A DNA stretch of 26,116 bases. It comes from JABFRJ01 sp031409695. Its GTDB lineage: Bacteria; Pseudomonadota; Alphaproteobacteria; Rhizobiales; Hyphomicrobiaceae. Within the stretch, counting starts at the first letter, position 1; each line of letters opens with the position of its first letter. The notes below the pieces were generated by a model, which was not told where the DNA came from, did not search any database, and saw only the letters and a program-made list of their open reading frames with translations. The stretch lies in assembly GCA_031409695.1 (NCBI GenBank), contig JANNXS010000381.1, forward strand, positions 1 to 26,116, read 5' to 3'. The position numbers and the translations under genes were made by a program. Positions 19,313-26,116 of this stretch are shown here, piece after piece.

Positions 19313-20719
19313 TCAGCGGCCGAGCGCACGCACGGTGGCAACAATCGGCGCCATGTTGGTGCCGAGCGACCCCTTGATCATCACCGCATCGCCGCGCAGG
19401 AGCACTGCGGCGACCTCCTTGGCGATGTCGCGCGATGTAGCGCCCCAAGCGCCTTGCTTGGCCGCTGGCAGCAGATCAAACAGGGCACGCATATGCTCAC
19501 CGCAGGCAAAGACCAGATCGGCGCCCGAGGCGTCAATCGCATCTTTCAGACCTGTGTGCAGACGCGGTGCGTCCGCGCCGAGTTCGCGCATGTCGCCGAG
19601 CACGACAATGCGTCGTGGATGCGCCGCGCGTGGCACAAGGGCAAGGCCGGCAAGTGCCGCGCGCATAGAGGCGGGGTTGGCGTTATAACTTTCGTCGATC
19701 AGTAGAATAGGCCCGACAGCGGCCTCGATTGTCGAGCGGGCGCCACGTCCAGCTGGTGCCTCGATCCCAGCCAGCGGCTCCAGCGCCGTGGTAATGTCAA
19801 TTTCCAGGGCATGAAGGGTGGCTGCAACAATCAAGGAGTTGACGGCCAGATGATGCCCCGGTGCGCCAAGGACATAGTCGGCTTCGACGTCGTCAAGGCT
19901 GACGGTGACGCGGGTTTCATTCTGTCCGACGACAATGCGCTTTGCCCAAGGGTTGGCGAGCGATGTCGTGCCAAAAGCGATGCTTCTCGCGCCCGCGGCA
20001 TCCGCCGCCGTTGAAAGCTTAGCAAAGTGTGGACTCTCAAGTGGGATGATTGCGAGGCCGTGGGGTTCTAAGCCAGCAAAGATCTCAGCCTTCGCGCGGG
20101 CAACGCCGGTCTCCCCATCGGAGAAATTGCCGATGTGCACGGGGAGAACGTTGGTGATGATGGCGATGTGCGGCCGCGTCATGTGCGTGAGCGGCGTGAT
20201 CTCGCCTGCGTGGTTCATGCCGATCTCGATGACGGCAAAGCGCGCCTCCCGCGGCATGCGGGCGAGCGTCAGTGGCACGCCCCAATGATTGTTAAACGAC
20301 TTCTCCGGCGCGTGTGTTTTGCCGTGTGGCGACAGACACGCGCGCAGCATCTCCTTGGTGCCGGTTTTACCGGCTGAACCGGTGATAGCGATGACCGCCG
20401 CATCAGGCGCCAATCGCTTGCGCGCGGCGCGAGCGATGGCCTCCAGGCCCTTTAGCGGATCGGCGACGCGGAGTAGCGCGCCATCGGCCGGTTTGCGGCC
20501 GTAAGTCGTTGAGACAAGCGCCGCCACCGCACCAGCCTTGAACGCATTGGGCACGAAGTCGTGGCCATCGCGGGCATCTGTCAACGCGACGAACACCTCG
20601 CCCGGTCGGATCGAACGTGTGTCAATAGAAAAGCCGGTGATATCGTCGGCGGGTTCGACGCTATCGGCAATGCCGCCCGAGGCGAGCACAAGATCGTCCC
20701 AAGTCCATAGCGCCGTCAT
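19313..20719 (-). CDS. murF: UDP-MurNAc-tripeptide D-alanyl-D-alanine ligase
   Basis: This 468-residue cytosolic ligase adds D-Ala-D-Ala to UDP-MurNAc-tripeptide using ATP. Domains appear in order: an N-terminal UDP-binding part with FSIDTRSIRPGEVFVAL, the central ATPase with P-loop GSAGKTGT at 114-121, then FNNHWGVPLTLARM and VIEIGMNHAGEI, and a C-terminal domain with LIDESYNANPASMRAAL and VVLGDMRELG. All are MurF hallmarks. Thr at P-loop position 119 in place of the common Ser is minor. The ATG overlaps the end of murE by 4 nt, implying coupled translation. Confidence 0.96.
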   Translation of the reverse strand: MTALWTWDDLVLASGGIADSVEPADDITGFSIDTRSIRPGEVFVALTDARDGHDFVPNAFKAGAVAALVSTTYGRKPADGALLRVADPLKGLEAIARAARKRLAPDAAVIAITGSAGKTGTKEMLRACLSPHGKTHAPEKSFNNHWGVPLTLARMPREARFAVIEIGMNHAGEITPLTHMTRPHIAIITNVLPVHIGNFSDGETGVARAKAEIFAGLEPHGLAIIPLESPHFAKLSTAADAAGARSIAFGTTSLANPWAKRIVVGQNETRVTVSLDDVEADYVLGAPGHHLAVNSLIVAATLHALEIDITTALEPLAGIEAPAGRGARSTIEAAVGPILLIDESYNANPASMRAALAGLALVPRAAHPRRIVVLGDMRELGADAPRLHTGLKDAIDASGADLVFACGEHMRALFDLLPAAKQGAWGATSRDIAKEVAAVLLRGDAVMIKGSLGTNMAPIVATVRALGR

Positions 20720-22203
20720 ACCTCGGTCCCAGTCTGGGTTTGGGCCTCGTTAATGGCCGCGGCGATCTGCTCATGATCGGAGAACGGCAATGTGACATCG
20801 CCGACGATCTGCCCGGGTTCATGGCCTTTGCCAGCAACCAGCAACACATCTCCTTGGCCAAGCATAGTAACGCCAGCGCGGATGGCCTCGGCACGGTCGC
20901 CGATTTCGCGAGCACCATTGGCACCCGCCAGCACCTCGGTGCGAATGGCAGATGGCATCTCCTTGCGTGGGTTGTCGTCCGTGACAATGACCACGTCGGC
21001 CTTCCGTGTGGCGATCTCGCCCATGATCGGCCGCTTGCCCGTATCGCGATTGCCCCCGCAACCGAAAACGCAAATCAGCTTGCCGCTGGCGAAGGGCCGC
21101 AGCGCATCGAGCGCGGCTTCGAGTGCCTCGGGCTTATGGGCGTAGTCGACGATGGCAATGCCACCGTTATGGTGCCCGACAATGTCGAGACGGCCCTTGA
21201 CGCCTTTGAGTGTGCCAATGGCGCAGATTGCGTGCTCCGGTTGTTCACCGCAAGCAATGGCGAAAGCGGCCGCTACCAAGGCGTTGGAGGCCTGGTACGC
21301 GCCGATCAACGGCAGTCGAACTGTGTGGTTACGACCGTCATGGCGCACGACGAGGTTCTGCTCGAAGCCGACACGCTCAGCACTGACAAGCGTCAAGTAT
21401 TTGCCTGTTACACCGACCGTCGAGATTGAAAGGTCATGCACCTTGGCGCAGGCGACTGCCTTGCCCGCCCCGCCACTAACACTATCACCGTCGACATTGA
21501 TGATCGCAGGCTGTCCGGTCTTCAAGAGACGCGAGAATAAGAGCAGCTTGGCATCCAGATACGCAGCCAGCGTCGTATGATAGTCCAGATGATCTCGCCC
21601 GAGATTGTTAAATCCGCCGGCCGCCAGACGTACGCCATCCAACCGCCGCTGATCGAGCCCGTGCGACGACGCCTCCAGCGCCACGTGCGTGATCCCCTCT
21701 CGCGCCAGCCGATCGAGCGTCTCATGCAACGTGATCGGATCAGGTGTGGTCAGGGCACCATAGGCCTCGCCGTCGCCCGTAACGATGCCGAGCGTGCCAA
21801 GCGAAGCCGCCTTGCGCCCGCAGGCCGCAAAGATCTGGCGGGTGAACTCAGCCACGGACGTTTTTCCGTTGGTGCCGGTGATGGCGGCAATGGTTCGGGG
21901 TTGGTTTGGGAAAAAATTCGCGGCCATGCGGGCCAGCGCCGCCCGCGGATCATCTGCCTTCAGCACAACTGCATCGGCCGCGCACGAAACCTCGGCCGTG
22001 GCACCGACCAGAACCGCGCGCGCACCAGCGGCCAGCGCTTTTGCGACAAAGGCTGTGCCGTCGGCTGCTGACCCCGGCAGTGCTGCAAACATGGCGCCGG
22101 GTTTTACCTTGCGGCTATCGGCCGTCAGGTGTGAAATTTCAACATCGGTTGGCCCGGCAACCTGTACAGCGCCCGTCAGAGCGATGAGCTTGGCAATGTG
22201 CAT
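20716..22203 (-). CDS. murE: UDP-MurNAc-L-Ala-D-Glu:meso-diaminopimelate ligase
   Basis: This 495-residue cytosolic ligase adds the third peptide residue to the peptidoglycan precursor. It has TADSRKVKPGAMFAAL near the N-terminus, the ATP-binding TGTNGKTS at 109-116, ALEASSHGLDQRRLDGV, and DNPR at 410-413. The DNPR motif marks enzymes that use meso-diaminopimelate, as expected for a Gram-negative. The start is ATG 22203 (MHIAKLIALTG); the frame stays open to 22317, but the added 38 residues do not fit the family. It overlaps murF by 4 nt. No ftsI lies upstream, unlike the standard cluster order. Confidence 0.95.
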   Translation of the reverse strand: MHIAKLIALTGAVQVAGPTDVEISHLTADSRKVKPGAMFAALPGSAADGTAFVAKALAAGARAVLVGATAEVSCAADAVVLKADDPRAALARMAANFFPNQPRTIAAITGTNGKTSVAEFTRQIFAACGRKAASLGTLGIVTGDGEAYGALTTPDPITLHETLDRLAREGITHVALEASSHGLDQRRLDGVRLAAGGFNNLGRDHLDYHTTLAAYLDAKLLLFSRLLKTGQPAIINVDGDSVSGGAGKAVACAKVHDLSISTVGVTGKYLTLVSAERVGFEQNLVVRHDGRNHTVRLPLIGAYQASNALVAAAFAIACGEQPEHAICAIGTLKGVKGRLDIVGHHNGGIAIVDYAHKPEALEAALDALRPFASGKLICVFGCGGNRDTGKRPIMGEIATRKADVVIVTDDNPRKEMPSAIRTEVLAGANGAREIGDRAEAIRAGVTMLGQGDVLLVAGKGHEPGQIVGDVTLPFSDHEQIAAAINEAQTQTGTEV

Positions 22204-22265
22204 CGCTCTGTCCTCGTGGCCGGTTGTCCACGGCAACGGCCGACAACCCCGCTCGTTCATATGGT

Positions 22266-22311
22266 GCGTCGCGAGACGCGTCAAACCGTGACAGGGCAAC
22301 CGTGACAGGGC
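22266..22311. repeat. GNRA-loop hairpin and 14-bp tandem duplication upstream of murE
   Basis: GCGTC-GCGA-GACGC (22266-22279) forms a hairpin closed by a GCGA tetraloop. Right beside it AACCGTGACAGGGC is repeated exactly (22284-22297 and 22298-22311). Both lie 60-110 bp upstream of the murE start, in its presumed 5' leader. Function is unknown. Confidence 0.7.
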
Positions 22312-22389
22312 CGCCACGGGCCGTCTTCAACAGTGCTGGAGATCGTGGCGAATTGGACCCGAAAAAATCTCGCGTTCAATCGGCTGGTG

Positions 22390-23163
22390 TTACCGGCGCA
22401 TGATCACTTCCGTTGTACGATAGCCAGCATCAGGCGAGATTGTCAGGCGCACACCGCCGTCGATCTTGGTCATCTCGGGCATGACAGTGATGACTGTGCG
22501 GGCACGTGCGGCCGCGAGTGCGTCGGACACCGTCGTGCTCTCCGACAGCATTTCAATGTTGAGGCGCGTCGGGGGCACCAGGGTTTGGCTGCCGGCGTCG
22601 GCTTCGGCGAGCAAATCTTTCGGGCGCATCCAAAAACTCGACACAGCCTCCCGGCCGTCATGGACCGCCATTTGGCCGGGCAGCGCCGCGACCAGAAAGA
22701 AGTGCGTCTCAAAACGCTTTGGCACCGACACGGGCGTGACCCAGTGGGCGAAAGGCGCCATCAGTCCGAGCGCAGGGCGCAGACCTTTTTCGGTCATCAG
22801 CTGCGAGAACGTCACCGCCTGATCGAGCAGTGGCTCGCGCAGATGTGCGCCGATATGGGCTGCGGTTTGTGGGTCTATCGGGCCGTCAGCTGTCTCGGCA
22901 ATGAGCAGCCCAGATTCCTCAAAGGTCTCTCTGACGGCCGCGATCCAATAGGCCCGGTCGGGTGCTTTTGGGGCCACGAGCGGGTTCCAGGCAGCCGAAC
23001 GGTCGTCGGGGTCGACCTTACCACCAGGGAAAATGACGGCGCCACTCGTCATATCGACCTGCCGGTCGCGCGCGACCATGAACACCTCAAGCCCGGACGG
23101 CGTGTCCCGGACAATGAGAACGGTCGCCGAGGGACGCGGTAGTGTAGCAGTCGTGGTGGTCAT
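22390..23163 (-). CDS. NUDIX hydrolase, NUDT19/CoA-diphosphatase-like
   Basis: This 257-residue protein has a NUDIX domain. The NUDIX box is split: SGAVIFPGGKVDPDD (40-54) is separated from AAVRETFEESGLL (75-87) by an insertion of about 20 residues. Arg78, Glu79, Glu82 and Glu83 supply the metal-binding core. That insertion is typical of the NUDT19 (RP2p) branch, which cleaves CoA and acyl-CoA; substrate remains inferred. The longer C-terminal part contains FAHWVTPVSVPKRFETHFFL, a conserved piece of the same branch. It lies upstream of murE on the same strand with a 186-bp gap, so co-transcription is possible but not required. Confidence 0.85.
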   Translation of the reverse strand: MTTTTATLPRPSATVLIVRDTPSGLEVFMVARDRQVDMTSGAVIFPGGKVDPDDRSAAWNPLVAPKAPDRAYWIAAVRETFEESGLLIAETADGPIDPQTAAHIGAHLREPLLDQAVTFSQLMTEKGLRPALGLMAPFAHWVTPVSVPKRFETHFFLVAALPGQMAVHDGREAVSSFWMRPKDLLAEADAGSQTLVPPTRLNIEMLSESTTVSDALAAARARTVITVMPEMTKIDGGVRLTISPDAGYRTTEVIMRR

Positions 23164-23226
23164 GAAGTTGCCCCAAGATAGCAGGCGAAACTGTCGGCAG
23201 GGATGCCGTCCAGGTAACGACGAGGC

Positions 23227-23541
23227 TCAGTTGATGAAGATGTTGACGCGGCGTTTCGCGCGCCCGAGATAGGCAAACGTGACGCCGACGGCGCCGAACA
23301 GGAACCACGCCGGTAGCGAGATGAGGCGCCAGATCACGGGATCCCAGACCATCGGATGCAACGTGTTCGAGATCGCAATCTTTGCGCTCTCCAACATCAC
23401 GGGCGAAAAACCGCGCCAATGGGCCGCAAGCGAGGTCATGGTGAACCCGCCACCGTTCACATAACGCATCGCGTCAGCCGCGAGTGCTATTGCCGCGAAC
23501 AGGAAAAAGATCCCAGCGAGAACTCTCAGCGCTGCACCCAT
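23227..23541 (-). CDS. small two-helix membrane protein of unknown function
   Basis: This is a 104-residue predicted inner-membrane protein. Helix 1 is about residues 3-24 (LRVLAGIFFLFAAIALAADA) and helix 2 about 74-92 (LISLPAWFLFGAVGVTFAYL). The region between (WRGFSPVMLESAKIAISNTL) is probably periplasmic, and a short basic tail (RAKRRVN) follows. The predicted topology is inferred from the positive residues. ATG 23541 has GGAGG 6 nt upstream, which decides against the slightly longer start at 23556. Similar small membrane proteins are common and unnamed in Rhizobiales. It lies 63 bp upstream of the NUDIX gene on the same strand. Confidence 0.75.
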   Translation of the reverse strand: MGAALRVLAGIFFLFAAIALAADAMRYVNGGGFTMTSLAAHWRGFSPVMLESAKIAISNTLHPMVWDPVIWRLISLPAWFLFGAVGVTFAYLGRAKRRVNIFIN

Positions 23542-23726
23542 CGTGCGCCTCCACATTGGTTATGTATGTCGTGATAGCACGGCTCGTGAACGCCGCGACA
23601 GCCGCTTAACATGACGCAACGCATGCGGCATGGCCATCTGCGTCAATTGCATGATCTGTCGGTCTTGCAACCACGATCTTTCATCGAGAGACCGCGACGG
23701 CTCACTCAAATCTGTTGCGGAGCACC

Positions 23727-24488
23727 TCAACTCAATCGGTTATCCCGCAAGGCGACATAGCCGCGGTTCCACGTTGGGCTGAGCAAAACCTCGTTCATAC
23801 AGAGGTGCGGTGGCAGGCAGGCGATGTAGCGGATGAGGTCGCCACAGTCGACAGATTGGATCATGCGTGCGCGCACCTCGGCCGACGGCGGATTCGGCCG
23901 CCCGTCGAGGATCGGCGTTGCCACTTCGCCTGGACAGAAAACCGTTGAGCGAATGCCGTTGACGCATTCGTCAATGTTGATGCTGTGGCTCATGGCGACA
24001 ACACCGTGCTTGGCGGCGGTGTAGGCCGCTCCAGACAGCGTGCTGACGAAGCGGCCTGACCACGACGATGTGTGAATGATCAAACCATCCTTCTGCCGCC
24101 GCATAATGGGCAGCACTGCGAGAACGCCGTAGAATGCACTCGAGAGGTTCGCCGCTACAACCTCCTCCACACCCAGCGGGGTCAGCCGCGCCCAACTGCG
24201 ATCCTTGATGTTGAGGCCGGCGTTGTTGACGAGAATATCGATGCGGCCAGTCTTGGCGACTATGGCGTCAGACGCGGCTTGCACGTCGGCTGAACGTGTG
24301 ACGTCGGCTGGCAAAACGTGGGTGGTTCCTCCCCGAGCGACAATCGCGGCAGCCACGCGTTCAAGTTTGCTTGTGGTGCGTCCCGTCAGGGCGACGGTCG
24401 CCCCTTCGGCGGCCAGCGCCATAGCGGCGGCTTCGCCAATGCCGCTGCCGGCGCCTGTGACCCAAGCGACTTTTCCGGCCAGTTTCAT
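23727..24488 (-). CDS. short-chain dehydrogenase/reductase (SDR)
   Basis: This 253-residue NAD(P)-dependent oxidoreductase is a classical SDR: cofactor motif TGAGSGIG at 11-18, NNAG at 88-91, Asn114, Ser141/142 and the YxxxK pair Tyr156/Lys160. Arg37 in TGRTTSK after the second strand suggests NADP(H) preference. The C-terminal region is unusual for simple ketoreductases (SVDCGDLIRYIACLPPHLCM), ending in the segment LSPTWNRGY; this recalls a group annotated only as SDR oxidoreductase. ATG 24488 has AGGAGG 5 nt upstream. Its start overlaps the stop of the PanE-like gene (ATGA), so both reductases are probably co-translated and may work in one pathway. Confidence 0.9.
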   Translation of the reverse strand: MKLAGKVAWVTGAGSGIGEAAAMALAAEGATVALTGRTTSKLERVAAAIVARGGTTHVLPADVTRSADVQAASDAIVAKTGRIDILVNNAGLNIKDRSWARLTPLGVEEVVAANLSSAFYGVLAVLPIMRRQKDGLIIHTSSWSGRFVSTLSGAAYTAAKHGVVAMSHSINIDECVNGIRSTVFCPGEVATPILDGRPNPPSAEVRARMIQSVDCGDLIRYIACLPPHLCMNEVLLSPTWNRGYVALRDNRLS

Positions 24489-25516
24489 GCTGTCCTCCTG
24501 CACACCGCAATCAACTCTTCAAAGGTCGCGAACGACATCGGTTTGCGGCCTTCTTCTATGTCGTGGATCAGAGAAACAAGCTTGGTCAATGCCGGTGTCG
24601 GCACGCCCGCGTCACGGCCGAGTATCGCGATAATGCCGATCTGCGCGTCGACTTCTGTCTTGCGGCGACGCACAGCGAGATCGCGATGAATGCCGGAGTG
24701 CGTTTTCGCTGTGTGCCGATTGAAAGCGGCGAGCGCGGCGATGGACGCCTGCGACTGTGCGACAGGTGCGCCCGGTGCGAACGCTTCAGGATCGAAACCG
24801 TTGAAACCAACGGGTGTGACGCTGCGCGCCTTTGCGACGGCGATAACTTCGCGGCCGAGCGCGTCGAACACGGGTGTCCGGCGGGGGTCCGCGAAGTTTT
24901 CAGTCATACTGTCGGGGGTCAAGGCTGTGGCAAACAGCATAGCGCCATAGGCAAGCTTGCCCCACAAATATCCCCAGATGTTTTCGGTCAGGATAGCGTT
25001 GGGCTCAAACACGCGTAACAGATCGTGCATCTCGCGTGTGCGCGACAGCGTCGGGCCGGTGATCTCGCCAACCACTACGGCGGCACGATTGCCGAACAGG
25101 ATCTCACCCGGTCCATGCCAGTCAGCGCCGAAATTGACGAAACAGCCCATCGTGCGCGCGTCGCCAACGACCTTGGCGATCTCGATTTCGTTGAGGCCGT
25201 TCTGGGCAGACAACACATATCCGTCGGTTGAAACATGCGGCGCCAGGTGTCGTATGGCGTCAGCCGTTGCCTGTGCTTTGGTTGCCAGCACCGTGCGCTT
25301 GAACGTGCCTCGCAGTTCGTCTGGCATCACGGACGGAACTTTAATCGTGAAGTCGTCGACGGGGCCGAAGATGTGGAGCCCGCGGGTGCGGCTAATCTCC
25401 ACGTGCTCGCGGACGATATCGACCAGCAGGACGGGAATGCCAGCGCGCGCCCAATAGGCGCCAAGCGTCCCGCCGATGGCGCCAGCGCCCCAGATGAGGA
25501 TTGGTTCAGTGGTCAT
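24485..25516 (-). CDS. 2-dehydropantoate 2-reductase (ApbA/PanE) family protein
   Basis: This 343-residue NADP-dependent ketoacid reductase family member has GAGAIGGTLG at 10-19 for the cofactor, LATKAQATADAI (the first conserved Lys), SAQNGLNE, and the catalytic-type Lys in WGKLAYGAM. A C-terminal helical domain ends EEGRKPMSFATFEELIAV. PanE reduces ketopantoate to pantoate, but many paralogues near SDR genes act on other substrates. With the co-translated SDR, a catabolic role on an unknown hydroxy acid is at least as likely as pantothenate synthesis. The start at ATG 25516 lacks a normal Shine-Dalgarno: the preceding bases form one arm of a 28-bp palindrome. Confidence 0.85.
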   Translation of the reverse strand: MTTEPILIWGAGAIGGTLGAYWARAGIPVLLVDIVREHVEISRTRGLHIFGPVDDFTIKVPSVMPDELRGTFKRTVLATKAQATADAIRHLAPHVSTDGYVLSAQNGLNEIEIAKVVGDARTMGCFVNFGADWHGPGEILFGNRAAVVVGEITGPTLSRTREMHDLLRVFEPNAILTENIWGYLWGKLAYGAMLFATALTPDSMTENFADPRRTPVFDALGREVIAVAKARSVTPVGFNGFDPEAFAPGAPVAQSQASIAALAAFNRHTAKTHSGIHRDLAVRRRKTEVDAQIGIIAILGRDAGVPTPALTKLVSLIHDIEEGRKPMSFATFEELIAVCRRTA

Positions 25517-25544
25517 GGCTCGCCTATCGCTTGATAAGCGAGCC
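25517..25544. promoter_or_regulatory. 28-bp near-perfect palindrome abutting the PanE-like start codon
   Basis: GGCTCGCCTATC-gctt-GATAAGCGAGCC has 12-bp arms with one mismatch and lies directly against the start codon on the minus strand. As DNA it could be an operator for a dimeric repressor. As RNA it would fold the whole ribosome-binding region. No regulator gene is adjacent in the window. Confidence 0.65.
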
Positions 25545-25630
25545 TAGATCAGCGGTGCCGCATCAGGAAGCACTCAATTACACCGCGCGTGAATGAGTGG
25601 TCTCGCGGCTCGCGTTTCACTCCTCAGGTT

Positions 25631-25885
25631 TTACTGGCGCCCATTGCCTTGTCGGGTGCGCTCATCGAAGAAAGCTTTAATCTCCGAATTGGTGCGGAGG
25701 GACGGCCCGCCTGTCCGATCAACGAACACAGTTGCACCGTTTGTCGGCCCGCCAAGTCGCATCATCTGCCCCGACCCGCTGCGCTGCTTGCGACTGTTGC
25801 TGCCGGCTTCCGCGACATCGAGCGTTGCGCCTGCAAACACGACAACCAGCGCCGCAGTCGAGCATTTTAACATCAATTTGGACAT
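25631..25885 (-). CDS. small exported protein of unknown function
   Basis: This is an 84-residue protein with a signal peptide (MSKLMLKCSTAALVVVFAGA, probable cut near AEA at 27) and a basic, Ser/Gly-rich mature part of about 57 residues (SNSRKQRSGSGQMMRLGGPT to the end). Cys8 lies inside the leader and is not followed by a lipobox, so I do not call it a lipoprotein. ATG 25885 has GGAG 7 nt upstream, which decides against the longer frame from 25966. I do not recognise a family. It is monocistronic as far as the window shows. Confidence 0.6.
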   Translation of the reverse strand: MSKLMLKCSTAALVVVFAGATLDVAEAGSNSRKQRSGSGQMMRLGGPTNGATVFVDRTGGPSLRTNSEIKAFFDERTRQGNGRQ

Positions 25886-26042
25886 CACTGAACTCCACAG
25901 GTTTTTGCGCGGATCACGGTATCCGCAAGACCACATACGGCCGCCCACGGAGAAAGTTCCAATCATCTTGGTTCAGCATTTCGTGATGAAAATTCACGGA
26001 CCTGCCACAGGTGTCCAACACCGGTTGCGGTGCTGAAATACA

Positions 26043-26077
26043 AATCGCCGACACCCACGTGTTGGGGGCCGGCGATT
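26043..26077. terminator. terminator-like hairpin at the right edge
   Basis: AATCGCCG (26043-26050) and CGGCGATT (26070-26077) are perfect inverted repeats around a GC-rich centre. Minus-strand reading gives a weak T-rich tail after it. A minus-strand frame ends at TGA 26098-26100 (last residues YREGK) just upstream, so this may terminate a gene entering from the right edge. The evidence is modest. Confidence 0.5.
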
Positions 26078-26116
26078 CACTCAGGTAAGCGAATGCCTCA
26101 TTTGCCTTCGCGATAG

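Noticed and set aside
22204..22317. Longer murE start at 22317
   Set aside because: The extra 38 residues do not resemble MurE N-termini and pass through the hairpin and tandem duplication of the leader.

Overview
The window is high-GC DNA with proteins typical of Alphaproteobacteria: MurE/MurF/MraY, GuaB, a polar amino-acid ABC transporter, and many dispersed hairpin repeats of a kind I associate with Hyphomicrobiales/Bradyrhizobiaceae-like genomes. That placement is inference from protein style and repeat type; no rRNA or other marker is present. I see no tRNA, rRNA or CRISPR.

Region 1 (1-5796, all +) looks like an amino-acid uptake and catabolism operon. It holds the end of a RidA-type imine/enamine deaminase, an aspartate/glutamate racemase, a periplasmic binding protein (GltI type), a PLP enzyme of the 3-hydroxy-D-aspartate aldolase / D-threonine aldolase / D-serine dehydratase fold, two permeases (GltJ, GltK) and the ATPase (GltL). 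The aldolase sits between the binding protein and the permeases. A 16-bp triplicate repeat and a strong stem-loop lie between gltI and the aldolase. A (GTT)12 microsatellite follows the operon.

Region 2 (5985-10305) is an aromatic-acid-like catabolic island. On the minus strand are a GalB-like (PIG-L fold) 4-oxalomesaconate hydratase candidate, a two-module extradiol (VOC) dioxygenase, a fragment resembling the C-terminus of a tannase/feruloyl esterase, and a ModA-like binding protein without a signal peptide. A divergent LysR-type regulator with two winged-helix domains faces them across a 157-bp intergenic region.

Region 3 (10306-15398) is accessory DNA. An IS3-family transposase remnant is followed by two adjacent genes for secreted cysteine-rich proteins. 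The second is a 909-aa protein made of a signal peptide, a Gln/Ala/Lys-rich coiled coil, 23 two-cysteine repeats, a small Cys-containing domain and a tail of 16-residue repeats. Behind it lie two related palindromes, degenerate coding remnants (one IS66 OrfA-like) and a tandem pair of long hairpins.

Region 4 (15399-23541) is more housekeeping in character: a glyoxalase-like protein, guaB with a small VOC protein 3 bp behind it, and, convergently, murE-murF-mraY, a NUDT19-like NUDIX hydrolase and a small membrane protein. The division/cell-wall cluster appears split here: no ftsI before murE and no murD/ftsW after mraY.

Region 5 (23727-26116) has a two-gene minus-strand operon (2-dehydropantoate reductase-like protein, then an SDR dehydrogenase with a 4-nt overlap) preceded by a near-perfect 28-bp palindrome touching its start codon. 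A small exported protein and a terminator-like hairpin close the window.
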